Assembly: GCA_028565635.1 (NCBI GenBank)
Contig: JAOXYB010024179.1
Location: forward strand, 1-26,257
Direction: 5' to 3'
From: Phoronis ovalis
Lineage: Eukaryota > Phoronida > Phoronidae
Length of the DNA: 26,257 bases
Shown piece after piece: positions 11,480 through 21,800 of the stretch. The notes under the pieces are model-generated. The model saw only the letters and a program-made list of their open reading frames with translations, was not told the DNA's origin and searched no databases. The position numbers were made by a program, and so were the translations under genes. Positions within the stretch are counted from its first letter, which is position 1. Every line of letters starts with the position of its first letter.

Positions 11480-11760
11480 GTTTTGGCAATACAAAATTTT
11501 CCAAATTTCGTTCCTTTCAGAATAAACCTCCCAGAGGCGATCATTTCGTCGACTGAAAGAACCTGCAAGTGGAGCCATTTCCCCGACAGATTCCACGGGG
11601 CGTATTTACGGAAAATCCCGACATTGTCTAAGTATCTAAATCTCGAAACCCCAAATTCAAAATATCCCATTTTTAGCGATTCTGATCTCAATAATGGACC
11701 CAGTTTTAGGTTTTTCGCTCGGAAAAATCCTTAGGAACCCTATACATTTAAATGAAATGA
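11480..11760. other. Compositionally distinct block, possible element remnant
   Basis: About 280 bases with more GC and CpG than the neighbourhood are open in both directions (86 codons on plus, 81 on minus). Neither translation shows a recognisable motif, and overlapping opposite frames suggest composition rather than coding. A fragment of a mobile element or an exapted conserved element is possible. It directly follows the motif array ending near 11420. Confidence 0.3.
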
Positions 11761-12032
11761 AAAAAATGACGACCCGAAACCCCTAAAAGCAAGTCATGAC
11801 TGAAATATACCCGATTGTTAGCCAGTGGTATATAATTTGGTTATCATGCAGCGAATAATTTGAAAAAACTAACTATATAATATGCAAAAAAAACACGAAA
11901 AAAATCAATTCTCAGTGGCGGTTTAGGGGGGGTCAACTAAAGAAAAACGTATTTAAAAAACAAAAATTTTAACAAAAAATTAAAAGCAGCAATATACCGT
12001 ATGTTATAATTCTCATAAAAATCGCAGAACCC

Positions 12033-12104
12033 CCAACCTGTAATCCTGGGACTGCCCCAACCTGTAATCCTGGGACTGCTCCAACCTGTAATCCTGGGAC
12101 TGCT
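12033..12104. repeat. 3 x 24-bp tandem repeat
   Basis: Three head-to-tail copies of a 24-bp unit starting CCAACCTGTAATCCTGGGAC lie at 12033-12056, 12057-12080 and 12081-12104, differing only at the last base of the first copy. The 24-base period keeps a minus-strand frame open with repeated SPRITGW-type residues, but the frame has no other sign of coding. Confidence 0.92.
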
Positions 12105-13351
12105 CATGCTTTTAAGAATTTTGTAATAAATTAAACGGGGAAATAATAACTTACTACACTGCACTGGCTACACTCCAAAACTAGTGTAACTAAGTACTTT
12201 GTGACTGTAATAATGCATGCATCTCACACTTGCTTGTCGCTTTTTTTAATGTTGTAATTGGCGTGCCTAGATACCGTACCAACCGACTCATTATTAAGGT
12301 CGTTACACGGAATGGCACTAACCTTGACCTTTTGTAAATTACATCGCGTTACTGATGCAAGCCGATACGTTTTATTACACGTTTTTTTTGCCGCCGCAAA
12401 TTATTACAAAATAATGATCTTGCTAATTAAAGATGTAGACAGATTAAGAAAAATAATATGAGGAATAATTATGTTTTCTTTTTGCAAAGAAAAAAAATGC
12501 GTCTTTCAAAGTTGAAACGGAATTCATGTATCTTGTCAGTTCATAGATATCAAGTGTCATACACTGAGATAAAAATAATGGTAATTTGTCATTTTCAATA
12601 CGGGCTAAACCACAGATGTATAACTAATTTAAAGGTGAAAAAAATACGGCAATCACGCAGTATTACAAACGTTTAAGTGTTCGTCAAATACAAATGTATT
12701 ATGTCGAGTGTGTTGCACCTCTTCACAAGCACAAGAAAAAGCAGAAAATTTCGCTTGAAATTAAAAAAACAAACTCCTACGTTTGATAATTAAAAATATA
12801 TTTTCATGTATAAAAACGTTCTTCTACTCTAAGCAAACAAACCAAAATGTGCTTATTCTATGACGTTTCCTGTTTTTGGTTTAAAACGTCATCAAAAACA
12901 ATGCTTTATTTAAAACTTTCATTTGCAACAACAAACATAGTATTATAAATACAGTTCTAAAGCATTTCTAATAAAGTAAACAAACAATGTGTGGATGTGG
13001 TATGGCTCTTCCTCAAAAACAGAAATAAAAATATACAAACACGCGAAAAAATATTTAAATTTAATTTCCCCAGAGAAGTTCATGACCAGGTAACTTAAAC
13101 AAGAAGTTATGATTTTAAAGTTCCAATTAACCTTGACTGTTGCGTAATTCATTAGGTGCCTGTATTTGCACCTGACAAATATTATTGAAAGGTCTTCATT
13201 GGTTTGATTAATTATTCTTCCTTTGTTAGTATTCTTCTTAATCCATTAGAAGATTTCATTTGGAAATAAAGCAAAATACGTATATCTAGATACGAGTGTA
13301 CATGCTGTGCCACATTTTAGAGACTGCTAGAGAATATCCCGGAAAACACCA
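12105..13351. other. Intergenic, no gene seen
   Basis: AT-rich sequence with only short unrecognised frames. It contains one inverted repeat, ATGACGTTT (12860-12868) and AAACGTCAT (12884-12892), separated by 15 bases. This could form a hairpin or present paired TGACGT (CRE-type) half-sites. Confidence 0.45.
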
Positions 13352-13451
13352 NNNNNNNNNNNNNNNNNNNNNNNNNNNNNNNNNNNNNNNNNNNNNNNNN
13401 NNNNNNNNNNNNNNNNNNNNNNNNNNNNNNNNNNNNNNNNNNNNNNNNNNN
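13352..13451. other. Assembly gap of 100 N
   Basis: Exactly 100 N bases are present, the usual placeholder for a scaffold gap of unknown size. Distances between INSM and RALGAPA are therefore minimum estimates, and sequence such as repeats or even an exon could be missing. Confidence 0.99.
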
Positions 13452-15350
13452 AATTTTATTGTCCTTTTTGGTCATACTGACTATCGACTAAACCTGTCAT
13501 TCAAAGATGATAAAGAGCACTGCAAATTCTTAATGGTGATTTTTTTAATGTGACTTCTAAGAGAAATGCTCCACTGACAAATGATTATTTTTAGAGAGAC
13601 AAGTTGGAAAATGCCTAAACCTTAGCTTTCCGTCGATGGCTTTTTTTGGTGGGTGAGTGCTCGTTAACTTTAAACTAAATAGTACTTGTCTGAGCAAAAG
13701 GATGCAGTACCCTGACATAGTAATTAGTTGCAGAAAATCAATTTTTGCGTATTTTTTTCATTGGAATTTGGCATTATATCAGTAGTAAAAAAAAAACCCT
13801 TATAAGTATCGCACATTTCTAGTGAGTTATTAAAAACACAAGAGTAAACAGATACGCTGCATCAAAGGACACTTTTGTGTATTCGCTGTAAGCAGCACTT
13901 TCAGCACAAATACTGGCATGAGGGGGAGTTCGGCATAGGCTTGTTTTAGTGTTTTTTTTTTAATATCGTGGCAAATCATTTACATGTATGAAAGTTAAAC
14001 GATACTATTAATAATGGCAAACGTGATGTAGCATGCATTTCGAACTTTTTAGCCAAATTGTTTTTAATTGTGCTTCGTAATCTATCATAATTAAGTATAA
14101 AAATTATATCATAATACATACAGGCACACTAACAAAACATACCGAACCGTTACGTGCTGGCACCGCATTTTTTGTCAAATAGTTTCCCACACACCAATTT
14201 CAACAGCTATTACATCAGGTCGACCGTAAAAGCAATAAATAAATTTTAGTAATACTGGTACGGTAGATTACATGAATATACATTCCCTGAAACGGACACA
14301 AAACAATAATATTGACGGGAAAACACTTAGTATGTTATTACTGTTGGTTGTTGGTGTTTTTTGTACTTTATGAGTTCACACACATAAAAGAATAAAATAT
14401 ATTGTTTGTATAACTGTATCTTTATTATAATTACGACACTATGCAATGGGCGACTATGTGCGCGGCGTTGCAGATTCAAGCATGTTCACTTCTTTTTTCA
14501 CATATCCACGGGAGACTTACATATACAGGGGTGTGAAGTTTTTTCCGCAAATTTCAGTACGCAGCTGTGGTTATTTTACTAACTGGTACAATTTAAAAGA
14601 ATCAGCACAAAGGCGAATGGGGAACAGAAATACACTAGCAAATGGTTTATCTAAGCATGAACCACATAAAACGTGCTGGTTTGCTATATAAACAGCCCAC
14701 TAAATCATCCTCATTGGGTACTTCTTGGAGATGATGTACAACTCTACTGTTTAAGATTTTACACCATTGTGTCCATTAGATGTTGTTTCGCGCATGTTCA
14801 TATGTGTAAAGGAATGAATACTGCCGAAATCGCAAATACACAAGTTTATTTGAGTACAAGCAAAACGATTATTAGAATTCAGTTTATTCAAGTTTTATTA
14901 CAAAAATCAACCTGAGAAGGTTACAATAAATATAACTTAGAGATTGTGTATGTAAACAATTCTTTTAAGAAAACCTTATCTTTGCCTTGTAACTATTAAA
15001 TTTCATCCAATTGTAAGTACGAATCATCTCCAAGTCGCTTAAAATAATACAGTCAGTGGTTCTAACAATAGTTTCGTACACTGCAACAATTTTTATTATA
15101 CACAGGAGATACATTGAAGATATAGTAATGTGAGACTACTAAGGAAGTATTTTGTTGTTTCTTTCTGTAGTTATCTGCTTCATTACCTGGGAAAAAGTAT
15201 AAACACCAGTCTAATGTCGACAACAGATGTCATATTAAAAATGCAAAATATATAATTTATAAATACTATACATAGTATAAATCTGGCATACCCATCTTTT
15301 AAGGCATCTAAGAAAGATGAGAACTTTCAAAGTCAGCTGGCATCTTTTAA
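13452..15350. other. Intergenic 3' flank of RALGAPA
   Basis: No gene was recognised. Frames near 14446-14915 (about 80 codons each, plus strand) overlap and show no domain. The right end near 15290-15350 has two copies of CATCTTTTAA about 50 bases apart. Confidence 0.45.
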
Positions 15351-15353
15351 AAG

Positions 15354-15359
15354 TTTATT
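15354..15359 (-). terminator. Poly(A) signal AATAAA for RALGAPA
   Basis: The minus strand reads AATAAA here, 321 bases downstream of the RALGAPA stop codon. It would give a 3' UTR of about 340 bases. Another AATAAA occurs further on near 15093, so alternative ends are possible. Confidence 0.5.
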
Positions 15360-15679
15360 TCCACGGGACACAACATTGCAGAATGGATTCTGAATTCAAC
15401 GTAAGGGGCTATTAACACTTTCAATTTTTTCAAATCAAAGTTTTGAATGTGGTAAAGCAGTATCATGTAAACTGGATTAAGACAGATGCAATGATATCTC
15501 TGACGAAATATTGCAGCATGTTTATACAGCAGCGTTGCATGGACAACTCTCAATAAAATTGTGTTCAGCACTTGCCAGACTTGTCAAATCTCATAGTGTA
15601 GAGCAAACACTTACATCTTCTTTCATCATTGATATGGAGACAAGAAATACAAAGGCAATGATAAAGCATCATACGATAG

Positions 15680-15822
15680 CTACTTCTTGTTCTTGCTGGC
15701 TGTTCCTGGACTATCAGGAGGAGTACTAGTAGTTGATGGCAGCTTTGGAGCAGAAGTTTTACGGCTTTTTAAGGAAAGACGACGCATCATTTTAGTATTT
15801 TCATTATGGTTTTCAGTTGAAT
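15680..15822 (-). CDS. RALGAPA: RALGAPA last coding exon
   Basis: The 143-base coding part opens after CATCTTTTTTAG and continues the previous exon in phase (G|AT gives Asp) to a TAG at 15680-15682. It encodes 46 further residues including [18 protein letters not shown] and a Ser/Thr/Pro-rich end. RRLS and KSRKTS fit basophilic (PKA/Akt-type) kinase sites. Phase agreement, a strong acceptor and the downstream AATAAA support it despite the 4.8-kb intron. Confidence 0.8.
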
Positions 15823-18800
15823 CTAAAAAAGATGGTGACATATATTTATAAAATGTAATGATACCAACTTTTCTCTACCAATGGCTCTAGCAGCTAAATC
15901 AATAAGTGACAGCACACATGATTAACCCTTGCTATTTTGCATAGGGCATGAACTTGTATAACTGAGTATTACTATTTCTAAAAGGCAGTATTCTGAGCCT
16001 CTTTGCGTCCAATTTTCACCTCAATCTAAATATCAGTCTCATTCATAAATGAGAAAGGTGCATGAAGGTACTTGCTAGTTTTCAGTAAACAAAAGGACAG
16101 AAATATTAGTAATAGAGAGATATATTTCACGACAATTTTCAAACAGGAGGCATACTTGAATACAAGTTGATTTCAATGTAAGATAAGCTCTATCATCAAT
16201 AAAACAGATAGAAGCCAGGACAACTATTTTAATAAATATTGTAGTCATTAGGTTTCAATAATTATAAATCCATTTTAATAACGTTTGGTAAAACATCAGG
16301 TTCATTAAAGTTTGGTAAAACAGCAACATTGCATACTACTGCAATCCAGGATAATATTCATAAATCGACACGTTCAACAGTGCATACTACTGCAATCCAG
16401 GATAATATTCATAAATCGACACGTTCAACATTGCATACTACTGCAATCCAGGATAATATTCATAAATCGACACGTTCAACAGTGCATACTACTGCAATCC
16501 AGGATAATATTCATAAATCGACACGTTCAACATTGCATACTACTGCAATCCAGGATAATATTCATAAATCGACACGTTCAACAGTGACTAGCATGCACAG
16601 CACAAACCTTATACAGCTATATTTATAATACAACATTCCGACTAACAAAATGACCTCAACAATGAGGTTCGTAATTTTTTTATTAGCACATGTAAAACAC
16701 CTGAAAGGCAACAACCAGAGTTGAACGGAACAAAATAATTCACCAATACAGTTTTTTACCTAACTAACAGAAATGTAAATACCTAGATTACACAAAATTC
16801 TGAAATGAAAAAATAACCACACCCAAGACATCAATACAAAAAACTAATACTGGATCCACCCGACAACAGATAAAAGATTATAGGTATGAAGAACATAAAA
16901 GCACATCATAACTTACATATCAAACACAGAGCGGACTAAAACATCAAAAGCGATGGTTTAATGGTTCTGTGTAAGAGGTGTGAAAACATGGGTTATTACA
17001 TGACCTGGCTTGCTGTCATAATTACATTTTACATAGTTATGCAACTTTGTAGTACATCAAGCTTTGTGTTGATTTGAAATACAACATTAGTGTACAAGTA
17101 ATTACAATGAGGAAATAAGCTGCTTTGGTGTGTATTAAGGTACAGCTTAAAAAAAACTACAAGAGCTACAACTGAATTACTCTTCTTCAAGATAACGTAT
17201 GCCCTTGTACTTCAAGATAACGTATGCCCTTGTACTTCAAGATAACGTATGCCCTTGTACTTCTAATTTTAGTAACGTGACAATGCAAACCAAAAATCAA
17301 ACAACAAGTTACGATGTGATAACATTTATGTCACATATTGATGCAACCTGTAATAATGTTATTAGTACTAGGTGAGCATAATGTGTGCAGGAATCCTGTT
17401 TTCCTGAAATAATTATTAGATATGAAACAATGGCAGGGGAGATAAACAGAGAATAATCATCATAATCAACAGAATTCATTATCTTGAATGTTCCCTAAAC
17501 AATAATCACCCTTCACCCACCAGTGCAATCACCTCTCGGGCACAAAATATGAGATTATCCAAAAATAAACCAGTAGGTGGCAGCAGATATTACAAAGAAA
17601 CAGCCATTTTGCAAATTATATGACATGTTTAAAAAGTTAATTATAATAAGGGTGTTGTATGGAATATTCAAAAAAGCTGAACAAGACAGCATTCAGCACC
17701 CAACAGCTTCTCATTCCCCAACATATGAGAAAATTAAGCTAGTAATATGCAGTTAAAATCACACCTAAGGTATGATGCGACTTGCCAACATGTGTCACAC
17801 CATGTCATTTCGCATTGATTTTAATAAACATAATTACATAGGTAATACCGTACAAGTGTTATACATTTTTAGAAACAGCAGAAGTCTGTATTCTAAGCTT
17901 TTATCTTGAATACACTTTGCCGCTAAAAACTATAATTATCACTTAAAAAAGATCAGATAATAATATTTGAGTTATATCAAGTCATGCAAAAAAAACAAAA
18001 AAAACAGCTGACATTCCTTTTTTCTTTAATTTTAAACATGTCTGTTTTCATTGAAAAAATGTTCAAATGTGCAAAATCATTATTGATTAAATAAAAGCTT
18101 AATTAGAAAAGCTGCGAAATACATGTATTCCACATCAGTAAAAATTCCTCGACATCTATGTCTATTTTGTATTTGAATCAAATTCTTTTCCCAGATTGTT
18201 CAAGATGGTAGAACAACTATAGTATATCAATATTCTGTGCCAAATATTACTCTTGAAGTTAAATATCCACCATAAATACCTTTGAAAAATAAGATAATGA
18301 CTCAAGCACTAACATTTTGGCTACACAGCTAATAGACTATTTGCATGCACTTGGTGTAGCCACCAGTCTCAGACCTAAACGATCCCAGCATGTCGCATTC
18401 TGTGAATGAACAATGACGTAGTTCTGTGCGCTCACGCAATTCATTCACAAAATGCATCCTTCGCATGCTGAGCCAGAACCAAAAAACATCTTATGTTCTT
18501 TGATCTAAGAAAATACCCTCCTTTTTGTGAGCATATCAATACATAAATAACTATTTATTAATATTTTTATTTTGTTAAATTTTCACCAGTTAAAGCTTTT
18601 CTAATGCCAGATTTAAAAAAAACAAGTTTTATGTATAACTAAAGGATGCCGGTATTGAAAGGGTCTGACTGCAGCGCCCTCAAGTGCATGCAAATAGTTT
18701 ATAGTTGACATAATATTCTCGCAAGATTTCGGTGTCAGGTTGCTAGGCTTATAACGCAAGTAAAAAAAAAGTTTAATATTTATGGTAAACGTACAGCGAT

Positions 18801-21800
18801 TAAGACAAATGCCAATTGAGATGTTTGGTGGGTACTCGATCTAATTAACATAATTTTGGGTATTAAGCAGTTTACAAAAAACTGAATATCAAAAACATAT
18901 AAAGGTATCACGGTAATTCCAGCACCAATTATTTTTTTGATACATTTTTTAAAATTAAGTTATCTAATTCCTGGGGTTTCATCATACCATAATGCATATC
19001 TGTTATTTTATTAGTCACATCAAGTGACTGTTGGGAGAACGTGTTTTTAAAAGTTGAACACTTGCATACAGGGCCCTGTATCTACAACAGTGGTGAAACA
19101 GAATGATACATAGATACAAATGTTGCCTAACAACAAGTCAGCAATGTATTGTTGCACTAAGAGGCTTGTGGAAATCCTTAGATTACACGAAATTAGATTT
19201 TTATAAGCATGTGTACTGTAAGAGCTCAGTGGATTGTGTTGATTAATGGCTGACCAGCCACAAAAAATGTGATATTGAGTGATAACTTCATTTCTCTTAT
19301 TTACAGGATATAACATAAAACTCCAACCAGATGTTATGATAGTGGGTAGTACTCTAGTGCCAGACAACAAACAACAGAGGTTATAGTTACAACAGAGTGT
19401 GCTGTTATAAAATAACGTTATTTTAACTTAACTACATTTATTCTGAAGCAATGATTGGCGTGCTATTAAACGGGATATAAAGTACTACGTGTGAAAACAT
19501 TCCATGTCGCTGGGCAACAGTACAACAGATTGACATAACATTTCACCACTAACTAACAAACAGTCAGGGACCAGCTGATGGTACATACTAGTTAACATTA
19601 ATTAGTGATTTATTATCACATCCCACATGAAGCTCGTCTTTTAGTTGTGACTTCACAAAAGAAGCAGGGAGGGCATTAATTAGTGTGTAAGGTAGTTAGA
19701 AAATAAACTTTTAACTGAATGAGATGTCACAAACTAAAAGTCACGTAACATGTGCAATGTGACAATCAAGTCACACATAGATGCAAACTACAGTAAGAAA
19801 ACTATCTGTAGCATACAGAAGTAAATATCACAAAAAATGCAGGATAAAATGCATCAAAATTAAACAAAAAATTACATAGATGGCTACAAAAAAGAGGCTC
19901 TTATGACGTGTGCTTTAATGTTAAAAAAATACTCAATAACAGCTAAGAGGGTGTTGCTCTCTAGAAATCGTTACCAGTTAATATGTCATGGTATGCTACA
20001 GATACACTACAAAGCTGGCCCCATACTGCAAGTTACTAGCAGGCTACAAGGCGGGTACCTTTAGAATTCACTGGACATTAGTCGTCGACGTATGCGAAGA
20101 TGATGCGGCCATGAAATGGTGTGAGATCTGGCTATATACAGAGATAACTATCAACAGTGGGTGCAACAATGAAATGTTTGAATTACTAGATATTACACAC
20201 TACAGTCCAAGGAAAAGTAATTTGGACTTCAGAGTCAATAAGTATGCCAGTGTCCTTAATACTTTTCCTTGGACTAAGTCAGTTGACAGAAACACAAAAA
20301 AGCCTTTGTAATGTTAACTCTGCAGCACTCCGCTATTCTTAGACATGTACTTATATTGAAAACTGTCTGTTTTCAGAGAATACACTAAAACATACACATA
20401 AATTTCAATTCAGAAAGAAGCACAATGTTCGTCACAAAATAATATAACTGTTTAGGGCAGCAGTCTATATATTTTACATTAATTCCAGGACATGAACCAC
20501 ATAGAAAATATTAACAAAAATAATATCATTTTGTGATGAACACTGAAAGATACAGAAAACAGCATTAGCAAAGTAGCTGCTGAACCCTTGTAACTTGACT
20601 TACCTCTTTTAGCTGTCGTCTGTGTTTGGTCATGTTTCTCTCCGGCAGCTTTCTCTTCCTTGGCTTTTCTTGCCAGGTCAGCTACCAAACCATTTTGTAA
20701 GCTACTTGAACTTGCATTGAGTGGTAACTCACCAGCTAAATAAAACAATACCAACATATAGATTTAATAGACAAAAATCAATGCCATAATGACATCTCTG
20801 TCAATCGTCAATTCCTTTCACTTGAAGGATGGTTTGTGAGACCGTAATTTTGACAGAAGCTCAGTTAGTTTTTAACTTACTTAGTGAGGTCAGCAAGCAA
20901 ACTTTGTCATATTTTTAATCACATGCTCAATACTATTCCTTTGTTACGTTGACTACAGTTTCATTTCTCTGATGGGCCAGTTTTCCAATAGTTGAAGTTC
21001 TGATCAAAATACTAAGTTTGATGGATATAGCTTAAACTGATAATAAAATATAGAAGCAAAACATACATTATAATATACTTGATAAAAATACTTTAAGACC
21101 CTATAAAGGATAAAAACAAAATTTAGAAATAAACCATGCTTCAAGATGCCAAACACTTCTTAAACATTTTCTAGTACACAAACCTGGGGATAAAACTGGT
21201 GCAAACACATTGGCAGCAAATTCTTCAAACATGGTGGGCTGTTTATGCTGTTCAACAATATTATCAAGACATCTATCCCTTTCTTCATAACTGACAATTG
21301 AGTCAAGGAATTACAGTGCACATTATTTATATTTGAGGATTGCTTACACTTTTGATAAAAACTAACTGAAATTGTGAATGGAAAATTTTGAATTTCAGTT
21401 CTGCAGAGACAGAGTGGGTTGAAAGTATGTATTATTGGCTAGTAATTTTTAATTTTTGAAGGATTAGAGTAAAAAAATTAAACCCGCCAGATTAGGGAGG
21501 TGTCTTATTCATGTACCTTTCCTGATAATTTTGAATGGAACAGTACTGATCCTTCCGTAGCTGCATTCCACAAGACAGCAATAAATGATTCAAGTGTGTT
21601 AAATGTTACAGAAAAATACACATGATGCCATATTTAAGACATATGATCTCTTTCTCCTAATCTCTGCCTATTACAAGCATGAAAGTAGTGATTTAAAGAG
21701 AGATTATCAAAATAAATTCAAATTCTCTTCACGTACACACAAGGATACAATGTTCGATAATATGGCAAACTAGCCCTGTGATGCCGACTTGCATTGATTG

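Noticed and set aside
12033-12104. Similarity of CCTGTAATCCTGGGAC to the primate Alu consensus, suggesting contamination
   Set aside because: It is a short match inside a local 24-bp array, with no flanking Alu sequence. Coincidence is the simpler reading.
15511-15729. A 72-codon plus-strand frame
   Set aside because: It is antisense to the last RALGAPA coding exon and 3' UTR, which explain the sequence better.
16312-16628. Two plus-strand repetitive proteins of 91 and 99 residues
   Set aside because: They arise because the 51-bp minisatellite unit is a multiple of three and lacks stops. They lie in an intron, antisense to RALGAPA, with no other coding sign.
19047-19370. A 107-codon minus-strand frame in the last intron
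   Set aside because: No domain or supporting splice context was seen. Length alone is not enough in a sequence this long.
19988-20311. A 107-codon plus-strand frame in the last intron
   Set aside because: It has no recognisable domain and spans the 16-bp inverted repeat; at best it is a decayed element.
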